Shown: positions 11,530 through 23,682, counted from the stretch's first letter. The stretch: 64,000 nt of DNA from Pachypanchax playfairii (GCA_006937955.1 SSNP01000020.1:5702528-5766527); one strand, 5' to 3'. Made by a program: numbers and translations. Notes: generated by a model from the letters alone, not told the origin.

Positions 11530-12256
11530 GGAGAGATTCATCATTCTGTCTTGTTTCATCTCAGGCTACTAGCTAAAGTTAAGCCATACCTCCCTGCTAG
11601 AGTCTTTGAGCATGTTAATTTGTTTGTGTCCTGCCGGTTGGACTACTGCAACCCTCTTTATGTTGTTCTGGATCAGTCCTCCCTGCATTGTTTGCAACTG
11701 GTTCAGAATGCAGCGGCTCGCCTGCTGGCTGGTACCAGCATGCGGGAATATATAACCCCTGTTCTGGCCTCTTCATTGGCTTCCAGTTACTTACAGGATT
11801 CATTTTAAAATACTACTTTTTGTTTTAATTCTTGTGTGGTCTTGCTCCATCTTATATCTCTGAGCTGCTGACAATTTACTCTCCAGCCAAAAGGTTGAGG
11901 TCTAGCTCAGAAGTTCTTTTAGTACTCCCAAGAACCTGTTTAAAGACCCGTGGAGACAGAGCGTTCTCGGTGGTTGGCCCAAGGCTGTGGAACAATCTAC
12001 CACCTCACTTAAGAAGCTCTTAGAATTTAGAGCACTTTAAGTCTCAACTCAAGACCTATCTTTTTGATTTGGCTTTTAAGACAGAATGACTATCTGGTTA
12101 GAGCTGTTTTTTTATTGATTAAATGTTTTTATTTTTTAATGTTGTATTTGTATTTGCAGTATTTTATTGTTCTTATTTAATTGTGTAAGGTTGTTCAGCA
12201 CTTTGGGGCAGCCTTTGCTGCTATAAATGTGCTATACAAATAAATTTGACCTTGAC
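11530..12256 (+). mobile_element. L2-like LINE, 3' end (decayed)
   Basis: Two frames give remnants of the C-terminal region of an L2/CR1-type reverse transcriptase. 11551-11808 has SCRLDYCNPLYV and LQLVQNAAARLLAGT. 11832-12023 has GLAPSYISELL and RGDRAFSVVGPRLWNNLPP. A frameshift near 11800 breaks the ORF. The element ends in the L2-style tail 'gctatacaaataaatttgacc'. The 5' part is missing, as is usual for truncated LINE insertions. Confidence 0.75.
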
Positions 12257-12294
12257 CTTTAATTTATTTTAAAAAATTTTTGTATTTTATTTCC

Positions 12295-12440
12295 TATATT
12301 AATCCCTCGTGGGGAAATTTGTCTCTACATTTGACCCACCCTTCACCATGAGGTGAGGAGCAGAGGGCAGCCATATTGAACAGCGCCCGGGGGGCAGTTT
12401 CGGGGTTCAGTATCTTGCCCAAGGATACTTCGACACGTAG
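12295..12440. repeat. Old SINE-like relic
   Basis: It contains 'ttcagtatcttgcccaagga' and 'acttcgacacgtagcc', words shared with the tRNA-derived SINE copies at 37.4 and 48.1 kb and with the relic at 48436-48705. Too diverged to define ends. Confidence 0.5.
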
Positions 12441-12539
12441 CCTCTTGCCGGGACAAATTTTACTGTAGGAATTGTTTTGTATTTTAAACAAACCTTTTCA
12501 AAGTACAAAATTTGGGCACAAAAGTGGAGACATTTTAAA

Positions 12540-13767
12540 AATCCCTGTCTTTATTGTCATCATTGTCAAGATCCACAGTAATCTGCAATGGATTAAAAAA
12601 ATATATTGAACAGGTGAAGAAAAAAGTCAGGCCCACAGGTCTGGGTCATGGCATGTGTTCTCTCTCCTAGCACACACAAGGAATGTTTGAAGACAGCATT
12701 CTGGGTCTCTCTTCGCAAGCATCTCCCTGCTCCCGTGTGTCAGACGGCCACATTGAGCCTGGTTCCTCTGCTGATGGCATCGCAATGTAGATGACTGGTC
12801 GTCTTTGGAGACCCTCTTCCTCCTGCCAAGACAAAACTGGAAAATGGAGACTGGTTAACTAAAGTCCAGTTTAAAAACAGAAACAACAGATCAAATAAAG
12901 CAGCATTTAATCATCCATTATTGTCCAAGGAAAGTTATGCTATGACAGGAAATAAGATTTAAATTCACATGAGGAAAATATAAGAAAAAGAATTAGAAAT
13001 GCTATATGTACATATTGGATAAAATAAAACTAAAAGTTAAAAGTAGAAATGAGCAACTGAGCAGCATTTAAAAAAAAGTAAAAAAAAAAAAAATATGTAA
13101 AAAGTTTTTAGCCTGTGTAATATGAGTGCTTTGTAGTTTGCTCTTTTTTGATTCTGTGCATACTTGAAGTATGTTTAATAATGCCCACATTGCTGTTAAA
13201 TGCATGCACTAAGAATTGAAACTATAATAATTTAAACTTAGAGTGGGAATACAAACTATTACTGTCCTAAAATAATAACATTTAAGTGGGGGCATGCGTA
13301 TTTACTAAAATAAATACGTCAAGAATTTTTAGCATATCAAAAAAGTTTTTCTGTTAAAACGGGACATCAAATGAGATGCCAGGTAATAGCCCTCACCTGC
13401 TGCAATGACTCTGCAGGACAATCTAAAACACACACAGCATACTGATCAGCAGATCTTAATCCATATATATTTACATAGTTTCAATTTTGGTGTTGCATAT
13501 CTGAGTCACTACTACAAGCTTCCTTTAACATTAGCTTACCTTCACACGTGGCCGTCTCCTACACTTTATCAGCTTCAGGCCCTCACCGTCTCTTATCAGA
13601 CCGTGTCGCCGTGCCACCAGCAGCCTTTTCTTGGTTTCTGTGAGTCTGGCGCTATCGTGTCCTCCGCTGTTTTGATAAATCCATGGCAGTAGCAACATGC
13701 TATCAGTTCGATCATACGGCGCCGATCTCAAACGCTTCTCTGTTCCTACGTTTTCTTTATTCCACAT
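12540..13767 (-). CDS. Candidate three-exon gene of unknown function
   Basis: Minus-strand pieces fit together as a small gene: an exon from 13767 or further upstream to 13540 (donor AAG|GTAAGC); a 26-bp exon 13422-13397 with AG and GT borders; and a last exon from 12822 (acceptor TTGGCAG), with an AATAAA polyadenylation signal at 12555-12550. Exon 1 encodes KENVGTEKRLRSAPYDRTD and ARLTETKKRLLVARRHGL. Joined in phase, the tail would be basic and Cys-containing, ending near CHDPDLWA. Another frame of the last exon (RRPVIYIAMPSAEEPGS, ending IPCVC) is equally open, so the frame is unsure. I do not recognise the protein. The motif 'aagcaagtgacccg' next to exon 1 recurs at about 13945, so part of this may be repeat-derived. 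Confidence 0.3.
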
Positions 13768-13924
13768 CCAAACGGTCGGGTCACTTGCTTCAAAATGAGA
13801 ATACCATTTTCTTTAATCCAAACATAAAGTCAGGTTATAGAGGATTCTGTGTGTAATTATCAAATAGCTTTTCCGCTGTTCTGGCGATGTGTGTGAGTAA
13901 ACAACCACTCTCTACATGGTGTGC

Positions 13925-14490
13925 AGGGGAGAGAGAACTTCCGGGTCACTTGCTTTAAAATGACAAGACCAAAATTATAAATGAGCTCGTTATCTGTTTT
14001 TCCCATTTTCGTTTCATGAACCAAAACAAAAATATGTTCCATTTCCATTTGTTCCATTTGAAACAAAAAATGAAAAAAAAAAAACTGCCTGAATGTACAT
14101 GGAGCTGTAAGGAGCCATATGATTGGCTGAAAGCGATCAGGGGTGGCGGGATTGTAAATTTGATCGACAGCTTCATTAGCCAATGATGTCTTTCGTTAAC
14201 CTGTTGGGTCAGGAGAGTCTCAAAACTTACAACACAGAATTCTCTCACGAATGCAGACATTTTCACAAATGAGAAGTGGTTCGTAAACGCACATTGGCCA
14301 ATTTGTATGCACTGTGAATTTATATTATAAGTCCCTCCAAAAGAATTTGTGGGTGTGCATTTGTGAATCGGATTGTGTGGATTTGTGAATTTAAATCACA
14401 AATATTTCTCCAAATTATATTCATGAATCAAAGCATGTGCATTTGGGAATCACACTGTGAGTTCATTCCTTTTGAGACTGATCTGGCCCC
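13925..14490. repeat. Dispersed fish repeat, MITE-like
   Basis: The block opens with 'gggtcacttgctttaaaatg', closely related to the same words at about 13780, and goes on through 'tgattggctgaaagcgatca' and several 'atttgtgaat' words to 'ttttgagactgatctggccc' at about 14475. It has no real ORF and looks like a non-autonomous element, but I could not fix its ends. Confidence 0.4.
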
Positions 14491-16375
14491 ATAGATAGGA
14501 GTGAGAACATGTGTTATGACATGACTAGACCACACTTTTAGTGGCAAGAGAGTTGGCTTGTGTCAAGTAGAAAACAGTCCAAGTAGAAAACAGTACAAAA
14601 TGAAATGCTTCAAAGTAATTATTTTAAACGTGGCATTCTGTATTCCTTTGTAATAGCCTTTTCTGGCATTACATATGAAGGATTATGGGGGTAATAAATA
14701 CTTTCCTACATGTGGGAATAATGGCATAATCTGCTGAAAATACATCATGACCATGTCTGCAAGATCTTAGCGTTAATGATGACATAATGTGGAGGAGTGA
14801 AGTGTTAAATCACATTGTATGTACTAATAAGTATTAAACATTTCAACTTATGTTAGCTGTCCTATTTAAAGTAATTGAACTGAAAAGACACCCAGTTTTT
14901 GATTTTGTCTGTTATCAGCAAGGCAAGTCACAGGACTCCAATTTGTAATAAAGGTTGAGGATAGTTGTAATTCTTTGAGGAGTTTTGTCTTTAAAGAAAA
15001 AATGACTAAACTGAAACGGAATATCTCCTCTTTGAGGTCAGATAGTAATGCAACCACACTAGTTACAGAGCCATAAAGGATGAGCTTTAAAGATAAAGCA
15101 ATGGGTTCAGACAGCTTATCTACAAAACCCTGATATAGGGAGCAGAGGCTGCTGCATTGCACTACACTCTGTTAAAATTTAACACTGATATCTGAAGCAG
15201 TGATTAGCAACTCCTAAAATGAGTGAAGTAATTAGAAACCAAAGCTCATCCATTTACCCCCCTTGCAAAAGATTACATGTTGATCATGAGATCAGCAACA
15301 TACATTTCACTCTCAATTCAGTCTTATTTAGCCACTGTGGTGCAACTTTATGAAAAGAGAAGCATTTCATTTCAACCTCCTCTTCTAGTCTAACGTATCC
15401 AAATAACACCACTTATGTCTCACTTCTTTTCTTTGCCAACTGGAAACAGAAAATGCTCTGGTGTCAGATAGGATGCAGTTATAACAAAGTGAAGCTCCGA
15501 CGACTATTCTAGGAAGCTTAATTTCAGACTTATCTTGATCACTCCAACTAATTGAACAGAAAGGGTGAAAAAGTTTGGAACATTTCTGGATGAAGGGTCA
15601 CATTCTGTGTTTTGCTCAGTAAACATAACCCAGACTGTATGTACTTCCCAGAACAAGGAGAGTGGCCTTGACATAAAGAGTTGGCTAAAAGCAGTTAGAG
15701 TGAAAACCACCTGAGAACTTCAGGCTGTCTCTGGGGTACTCTGTGTATGACTCACTCTAACACACGCTGCCTCCTCTAGATTGAATCAGCAGACATAGTT
15801 GGATTCAATGAGTTTATATTTATAGAGGGGACATCCCATTGCTGAAAGTGGCCAAACCAGGCCGCCATTTTGAAAAAGGCAAAATGTCGGCTCACTGCTG
15901 TGTAGAATTGCGCCTATTGATCTGGAAAAACTAAAGATGTGATGTTTCACAAGTAAGTCATTAACTGTTATCTACGAAAGGAGAACTTGTAGCATATATT
16001 TTAAGAAGTTTTGAGTGAATTTATTCTCAGTATTTTGGAAATTTAGACTAATCTTGTAGCAATGTTACTACAATTTATTACAACTACAACAAACGTAGCT
16101 TATTCAAAGTCAATGTTATTATTAGAATTTTCCCCATCTTTCACATTTTCTGGAAGGGTAATCTATCAGAACATTTTTTTTTAAAAGTCACCAGTTTAGT
16201 CTATGTATATGACTGTTAGTTATATAATTATGATGTCAATTAGACCGTGTAGCCAAACTAATGTTGCCACCAATATTATTGATGTGATATTGACATTTGT
16301 CATGCCATGAGATCAAACTATAAAAGTCTGTGTGTATGTACAGATTTCCAAGAGATGACACACACACAATATGCA
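14490..16375. other. Intergenic, nothing recognised
   Basis: AT-rich sequence with no supported gene or defined element. It ends in an (AT)n tract at 16376-16391, into which the next Tc1 copy is inserted. Confidence 0.5.
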
Positions 16376-16391
16376 TATATATATATATATA

Positions 16392-17991
16392 CAGTGGGGC
16401 AAAAAAGTATTTAGTCAGCCACCAATTGTGTAAGTTCTCCCACTTAAAAAGATCAGAGAGGCCTGTAATTTTCATCATAGGTATACCTCAACTATGAGAG
16501 ACAAAATGAGGAAAAAAAATCCAGAAAATCACATTGTCTGATTTTTAAAGAATTTATTTGCAAATTATGGTGGAAAATAAGTATTTGGTCAATAACAAAA
16601 GTTAATCTCAATACTTTGTTATATAGCCTTTGTTGGCAATGACAGAGGTCAAACGTTTTCTGTAAGTCTTCACAAGGTTTTCACACACTGTTGCTGGTAT
16701 TTTGGCCCATTCCTCCATGCAGATCTCCTCTAGAGCAGTGATGTTTTGGGGCTGACGCTGGGCAACACGATACTTTCAACTCCCTCCAGAGATTTTCTAT
16801 GGGGTTGAGATCTGGAGACTGGCTAGGCCACTCCAGGACCTTGAAATGCTTCTTACGAAGCCACTCCTTCATTGCCCGGGTGGTGTGTTTGGGATCATTG
16901 TCATGCTGAAAGACCCAGCCACGTCTCATTTTCAATGCCCTTGCTGATGGAAGGAGGTTTTCACTCAAAATCTTACGATACATGGCCCCATTCATTCTTT
17001 CCTTTACACGGATCAGTCGTCCTGGTCCCCTTGCAGAAAAACAGCCCCAAAGCATGATGTTTCCACCCCCATGCTTTACAGTAGGTATGGTGTTCTTTGG
17101 ATCCAACTCAGCATTCTTTCCCCTCCAAACACGACAAGTTGAGTTTCTACCAAAAAGTTCTATTTTGGTTTCATCTGACCATATGATGTTCTCCCAATCC
17201 TCTTCTGGATCATCCAAATGCTCTCTAGCAAACCGCAGACGGGCCTGGACGTGTCCTGGCTTCAGCAGGGGGACACGTCTGGCACTGCAGGATTTGAGTC
17301 CCTGGCGGCGTAGTGTGTTATTGATGGTAGCCTTTGTTACTTTGGTCCCAGCTCTCTGCAGGTCATTCACTAGGTCCCTCCGTGTGGTTCTGGGATTTTT
17401 GTTCACCGTTCTTGTGATCATTTTGACCCCACGGGGTGAGATCTTGCGTGGAGCCCCAGATCGAGGGAGATTATCAGTGGTCTTGTATGTCTTCCATTTT
17501 CTAATAATTGCTCCCACAGTTGATTTCTTCACACCAAGCTGCTTACCTATTGCAGATTCAGTCTTCCCAGCCTGGTGAAGGTCTACAATTTTGTTTCTGG
17601 TGTCCTTTGACAGCTCTTTGGTCTTGGCCATAGTGGAGTTTGGAGCGTGACTGTTTGAGGTTGTGGACAAGTGTCTTTTATACTGATAACGAGTTCACAC
17701 AGGTGCCATTAATACAGGTAACGAGTGGAGGACCGAGGAGCCTCTTAAAGAAGTTACAGGTCTGTGAAAGCCAGAAATCTTACTTGTTTGTAGGTGACCA
17801 AATACTTATTTTCCACCATAATTTGCAAATAAATTCTTTAAAAATCAGACAATGTGATTTTCTGGATTTTTTTTCCTCATTTTGTCTCTCATAGTTCAGG
17901 TATACCTATGATGAAAATTACAGGCCTCTCTGATCTTTTTAAGTGGGAGAACTTACACAATTGGTGGCTGACTAAATACTTTTTTGCCCCA

Positions 17992-17994
<3 letters not shown>
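16392..17994 (-). mobile_element. Tc1/mariner element, second near-identical copy
   Basis: Same family, orientation and length as the copy at 3961-5563, with the same CAGTGGGGCAAA ends, about 200-bp inverted repeats and TA at both borders. It sits in a (TA)n microsatellite, so the exact target duplication cannot be told from the surrounding TA. By eye the two copies differ at only about ten positions, which points to recent transposition. Confidence 0.95.
16681..17631 (-). pseudogene. Tc1 transposase inactivated by a 1-bp insertion
   Basis: The transposase begins at the ATG at 17631 (MAKTKEL) and matches the intact copy through all three catalytic motifs (IIWSDETKIELFG, VFQHDNDPKHTT, NPIENLWRELKV). 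One extra base at about 16770 ('aacacgatacttt' where the intact copy has 'aacacggacttt') shifts the frame just after the Glu motif. The last 50 or so residues are replaced by an unrelated tail. A reading frame extends upstream of the ATG, but the extra residues are not in the family. Confidence 0.9.

Positions 17995-18022
<28 letters not shown>
17995..18022. repeat. (TA)n microsatellite between two transposons
   Basis: About 28 bp of alternating TA directly link the right end of one Tc1 element to the left end of a different Tc1 family. TA is the target of both. Confidence 0.9.
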
Positions 18023-18025
<3 letters not shown>

Positions 18026-19150
18026 TCACCTAAAGGATTATTAGGAACACCATACTAATACGGTGTTTGAGCCCCTTTCGCCTTCAGAACTGCCTTAATT
18101 CTACATGGCATTGATTCAACAAGGTGCTGAAAGCATTCTTTAGAAATATTGGCCCATATTGATGGGATAGCATCTTGCAGTTGATGGAGATTTATGAGAT
18201 GGACATCCAGGGCATGAAGCTCCCGTTCCACCACATCCCAAAGATGCTCTATTGGGTTGAGATCTGGTGACTGTGGGGGCCATTGTAGTACAGTGAAGTC
18301 ATTGTCATGTTCAAGAAACCAATTTGAAATGATTCGAGCTTTATGACATGGTGCATTATCCTGCTGGAAGTAGCTATTAGAGGATGGGTACATGGTGGTC
18401 ATGAAGGGATGGACATGGTCAGAAACAATTCTCAGGTAGCCCATGGCATTTAAACAAAGCCCAGTTGGCACTAAGGGGCCTAAAGTGTGCCAAGAAAACA
18501 TCCCCCACACCATTACACCACCAGCCTGCACAGTGGTAACAACGCATGATGGATCCATGTTCTCATTCTGTTTAAGCCAAATTCTGACTCTACCATTTGA
18601 ATATCTCAACAAAAATCGAGGCTCATCAGACCAGGCAACATTTTTCCAGTCTTCAACTGTCCAATTCTGGTAAGCTCGTGCAAATTATAGCCTATTTTTC
18701 CTATTTGTAGTGGAGATGAGTGATACCCGGTGGGGTCTTCTGCTGTTTTAGCCCATCCGCCTCAAGGTTGTGCATGTTGTGGCTTCAAAAATGCTTTGCT
18801 GCATTCCTTGGTTGTAATGAGTGGTTATTTCAGTCAAAGTTGCTCTTCTATCAGCTCAAAACAGTCTGCCCATTCTCCTCTGACCTCTAGCATTAACAAG
18901 GCATTTTTGCCCACAGGACTGCCGCATACTGGATGTTTTTCCCTGTTCACATCATTCTTTGTAAACCCTAGAAATGGTTGAGCGGGAAAATCCCAGTAAC
19001 TGAGCAGATTGTGAAATACTCAGACCGGCCCGTCTGGCATCAACAACCATGCCACGCTCAAAATTGCTTAAATCACCTTTCTTTCCCATTCTGACATTCA
19101 GTTTGGAGATTCCCTTTAACATGTTTTTCTCTGCCTTTTGGGCCACGAAG
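18023..19150 (-). mobile_element. Tc1-type element of a second family, right end lost
   Basis: The left end reads cactcacctaaaggattatt, the terminal sequence of a common teleost Tc1 family. I do not find the inverse of this end within the next kilobase, so the right terminus is deleted or too diverged. It carries a broken transposase on the minus strand. Confidence 0.8.
18055..19089 (-). pseudogene. Decayed Tc1 transposase (second family)
   Basis: The N-terminus starts at 19089 with MGKKGDLSNFERGMVVDARR, followed by a helix-turn-helix (LLGFSRSTISRVYKE). The frame is lost between about 18950 and 18612. The catalytic half then resumes (18612-18055): YFQQDNAPCHKA with the second Asp and SPDLNPIEHLWDVVE with the Glu. 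It ends at VLKAKGAQTPY, the usual C-terminus of this family. Internal frame breaks make it non-functional. Confidence 0.88.
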
Positions 19151-19318
19151 ACGGAATCACTTTAAGTATTTAATGTCCCCAATCTTACTTTCACTTATTA
19201 ATAGCTACGTAGAGCAAAGAGTTTTTTTTTTAAAAACAGGACCCTGTAACAGGAATTAGTTAGAAGAACTCAGGGATAATGATTAGTCATTTCCCAAAAG
19301 TAACTGGACAGAATGTAA

Positions 19319-19385
19319 TGGATCAGAGTCAAGTTTATTTGGCCAAGTATGTTACACATGCAAGGAATTTGGTTCCAGCTTACTT
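19319..19385 (-). repeat. LINE/SINE 3' tail relic
   Basis: On the minus strand, 'ggaaccaaattccttgcatg' followed by 'ggccaaataaacttgactct' is the end of a widespread fish retroelement. Only the tail is left. Confidence 0.55.
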
Positions 19386-19901
19386 TTCACTTACCAACAC
19401 ACAGACGTATATAAAGATAAAGCAGTGTTGGACATAGAACACACACGAGATACATTAGCAGCATTTTACCACCATGGAAGTCTATTTGATGGCTTGAGGT
19501 CAGGTGGTGCAGAGCAGACAGTTAAACATGATTGTTTATCATGGTGACGGCCTGTCGGAAAGCTAAGTCTAATGAGAATTTCCCTAGTATGGGTGTATTT
19601 ATGTTTCCATTTCATTTTATTGCAATTTTTTTACAGGTGATGTTGAAACGTTTCACTCAAACATGAAGCTAGAGGGTGGAAATGTTAAATTCCAAAAAAA
19701 ACATTTTCTGGAAATCATGAGTATCTGTGAAAAGTTTAGAAATTTGTACAGGTCAGTTAAGGTCATATATTCTCTGAGGACAATAAACTTCATCTGTTGT
19801 ATCCTCTTACAACACAGAGTTACACGAAGTATATAGGAACACTGAAAGCTGAAAACAGAAAAACAAAAACAATTTTTTTACAATTTTTTTACAATTTACA
19901 A

Positions 19902-20332
19902 TTCCCAGCCTGGTGAAGGTCTACAATTTTGTTTCTGGTGTCCTTTGACAGCTCTTTGGTCTTGGCCATAGTGGAGTTTGGAGCGTGACTGTTTGAGGTT
20001 GTGGACAGGTGTCTTTTATACTGATAACAAGTTCACACAGGTACCATTAATACAGGTAACGAGTGGAGGACCGAGGATCCTCTTAAAGAAGTTACAGGTC
20101 TGTGAAAGCCAGAAATCTTACTTGTTTGTAGGTGACCAAATACTTATTTTCCACCATAATTTGCAAATAAATTCTTTAAAAATCAGACAATGTGATTTTC
20201 TGGATTTTTTTTCCTCATTTTGTCTCTCATAGTTGAGGTATACCTATGATGAAAATTACAGGCCTCTCTGATCTTTTTAAGTGGGAGAACTTACACAATT
20301 GGTGGCTGACTAAATACTTTTTTGCCCCACTG
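19902..20332 (-). mobile_element. Tc1/mariner, third copy, only the right end
   Basis: About 430 bp identical in plan to the right end of the two full copies: the first about 25 codons of the transposase, then the whole right inverted repeat ending GCCCCACTG followed by TA. The left three quarters are missing and the break lies in an A/T-rich tract ('ttttttacaatttaca'). Confidence 0.9.
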
Positions 20333-20339
20333 TATGTTC

Positions 20340-22740
20340 AGGACATTGAGAAAATATTATCATAAAAATTTTATGATGAATCTGTTGTCCCCATCAAATT
20401 AAGAAAAGTCATGAAATATGAAGCAAAAAAACCCCAAAACAAATGCAACTATTAATTTTTGAGTGATAAAGTTTGAAAGGGGTCAAATTGACCCCAAAGA
20501 GAATAGGAGGGTTAAGTTACAGTTAACAGAATGATTTTATATATCAAATATTAAGAACTTATAATCGGGCACTAAAAACTAAAACAAATGTTACTTTTGA
20601 CACTATTTCACACTGAAGAAGTCAGGAATTAATTTTTTGCGACCCTCTGACAGCTTCAGTCAGACGCCTCAGACCCGCCCAAGTGAAGGACAGAGCAGCC
20701 TAGCTCCAGGCAAGGGCGTAGAATTAACATGGATGGAAGGGACACATCCCCACCAATATCCAGCGATTATTGAATTGTCCCCACCAATAATTTGATCTGT
20801 CAACGTCTCATTTACCTAGGGGTGCAGAAAGGGTTAAATTACGTTGTCTACCGGAGTCCTACTTCCTGTAACGTATATGGCCAGTGTGATTGGCTGTGGC
20901 TTTCCCTGCATGAGACACGTGAGACTCTGCAGCTATGTTTTTGTTGTTAGCATCTAGCAGAGCCAAAACTACAATGAGAAGTTTCCAGTCCGCGAGAGGA
21001 CTCATGTTGCAGGTGTCAAAGAGAGTAGGGATGGCACCCGAAAAGAAGAAATTTGGACACAAGGAACTATTTTTCAAAGAAACCTGTAGGTCACCTTAAA
21101 GTGAAGTTCGCTAATGAACTTCTTTGTCATTTTGATTGCACAAGGTTGGCGTTTTCTCTGCTCTGACAGTTTCAAAGATATTATTAGTTATTAGAGGCTG
21201 TTAAATTATGGAGTTTATTTTGTGTCTTCATTATTCATCAAAAAAGGTGGTCAAACAAACAAAACAAAGTATTCAATCAAAAAAAGTTGTTCAAACAAAA
21301 AATAAATAGCTGAAACCAAAAATCTTAAAAATTTAAGCAAAACTGACCTAAAACACTTTAAATTCACATCATATTATTTTGTTTGAATTCCAATTTTTTT
21401 CTTTGAAAGAGACAAAAAAAATGTGAAACCGGAAGTTCGTTTGAGTGAATCCGCATTTTATTTTTTTTAAAAACCGGAAACTTTGTTTGCCAATCTCAGT
21501 GATGTAGCATTGTTTTATTTAATGTCAGCGTTTAAATAAATAATAAATGCGAGACTGACTGAATTAATTTGCAAGCCAATTGGTTCATATTTCGCCTGGA
21601 TTTCCAGCCGTCACACGCTTATTAAACGTTTAATAACGCGTGGTGGCATTTATTAAACATCTGGTATTTTTTATTATTTTTCTCCACCTCCAGATTTTCA
21701 CAGCCAATCAGTGGGAAGCTATAACATTCAATGTAATTCAGGAAAATTAATCAAAAATCTTTTTTTTTTAGGTAAATCTGAATAATCTCTGTACTTTGGT
21801 CATGCAGATATGAAAACATAACAATAAAACATTAAATATTAATAATCAACATCTAAAATATAAAAAAGTAGCCTAATAATTTTAATAGACGTGATTTACT
21901 ATTGTTAGCTCTATCTGGTTGCTAGAGGATTTTTGGTTTTGTTTTGTTTGTGTTTTTATGGGACTCTGCTTCAGTTACTATTTCCCTGTTGTGGGAGCTT
22001 ATGTTTTCTGCTGGGAAGTCTATTCCTTTGTGAGCTCTACTGTCATCAGCCCCTCCTTCTGAAAGGAACAATCCATAGCTGGGTGTCATTATCAATCAAC
22101 GGTGAGGAGCGTAGACCTGGGCTCTCCACCTGTTGGGCACCAGATCGTCATGATCTCCACACAGAAAGTTAGTCTTGAATTTTTTATCTTTTGTGATCCT
22201 TGCTCGATTTCTTGTGTTTGTTTGTGTACTAATCTACATGTGTCCCCTCCTCGTCTCTAGATCCCCACCAGAGAAAGGAAGGAGTGGCTGCTACTGTCAT
22301 CACACACCTGAAGTGTCAACTGAGCGTTTTCCTGCCACCTCGTCTGTGATCTTCAGTTCTCCAAAGCAACGTTCTGCTGCACCTCGCCTCCTTCAGTTCA
22401 GCTCTCATCATCACCTCGTCTTCATCAGCTTTCATCTTCAGTTCTCTAGAACAGCATCAGCTGCTCTCACTCAGTTTCTACTCCCCGGCCTGGTGCTAGG
22501 TCCAGTGGACTTTGTTTCTGATGACACCACACTCAGCTGCTTGTGCCCCCAGTCTGCCACGTGTCCTCCCCACCTTCAGTAGGTGCTGACATACCTGTTT
22601 GTTGTTTCTAGTGTCTTTTCTTGATCTCTCCAGCCCCCAGCATTACTGCCTCCCATGCTCCAGGGCTGTTTTTAAGGTGATTAATTAATAAAGATCTTTT
22701 CTAATCTGTCTGTCTGTTCTAGTACTTCAAACGATAGAGA
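20340..22740. other. Intergenic with old repeats, no supported gene
   Basis: 20640-21100 resembles a dispersed fish repeat ('acatccccaccaatatccag'). The part from about 21900 to 22720 is C/T-rich, includes an ORF of 135 codons without recognisable domains, and ends 'attaattaataaagatc', which looks like a retroelement tail. No clear boundaries. Confidence 0.4.
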
Positions 22741-22807
22741 ATATCACAATAGATAACAATTCAGTCTGAATGATAGTGACATGATGCAAGAACAGGGACC
22801 AGATTAC

Positions 22808-23682
22808 GGAAACCTAGTACTGCCAGAGCTGAGAAATAAATTTAGAAGCATCATCTCGTTATAACGAGAAAGTTTCTCGTTTTAACAAGTAATCAAACTC
22901 GTTATAATGAGAAAGAACGTCATAAGCAATAACATTGCGCGGGATATTTGAGTGTCATCCTACAGAAACGTAGAACTGCCAGAGCCGAGAAATAAATTTA
23001 GAAGCATCATCTCGTTATAACGAGAAACTTTCTCATTTTAACGAGACATTTTCTCTTTATAACGAGAAAGAACATCATAAGCAATAATATTGCGTGGGAT
23101 ATTTGAGTGGCATCCAGACTAATGGAGGGAGAAGATGGAGAATCAGAGCGAGTACCTTTATGCTTTTTTAAGAACTCGTACCGTTTCCGAGGAACATACT
23201 GTATTTCTGCACTGAGGAGTGAGAAAGTAAGTAATGCATGTAAAATACATAGCCTGCATGAGTGGTAAATAGTAAAAGGCCTGTAATAATAGTGCTTTGC
23301 TTAGTCAGAAGACGAAGCGCTTCATACATTCATTCACTCTCACGCACATTCATACACTGAAATTAAAATCGATTTGACATATTGTTCTTAACGCAGTATA
23401 TTACTGAATGCATCTGCAGTGCAGTGGTACCGTATTTTAACGCAGAGAAAACCCCTGCTATCTTCGTACTTCCTGTTGTCATGGCAACCTATAAACAATA
23501 CGTTATAACGTCAGTCAGCTGCACCGTTTACAACTGGAAATGACATGTAATTTACTGAAACGTTTATTTCACACAAATAAGCCTGATATGTTTATAAAGT
23601 ATACCTGTATTCTACACAATGAAGGTTAAGCCACATAAAGCTAGGTTTATTCACATTTTATTGTGTCAAAACAAAGCAATAG
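22808..23682 (+). repeat. Left terminal inverted repeat with a duplicated end
   Basis: Two successive units each begin 'gaaac.tag.actgccagag' and run through the ctcgttataacgag palindromes to 'gatatttgagtg.catcc' (22808-22966 and 22972-23113). The inner one continues into the long repeat that matches the right end. The homology goes on to 'attgtgtcaaaacaa' at about 23672. Confidence 0.85.
23122..23226 (+). CDS. Candidate first exon of the transposase, inside the inverted repeat
   Basis: The ATG at 23122 opens 35 codons (MEGEDGESERVPLCFFKN, then SYRFRGTYCISALRSEK) ending at a strong donor AAA|GTAAGT. The same exon is present in inverted form at about 35850-35965 in the right repeat, where a frame difference follows RFRGTY. 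Its place at the head of the transposase is inferred from position and splice signal only. Confidence 0.45.

Noticed and set aside
22175..22582. 135-codon plus-strand ORF
   Set aside because: Ser/Pro/Leu-rich from C/T-rich DNA, no domain, inside a repeat-like stretch.
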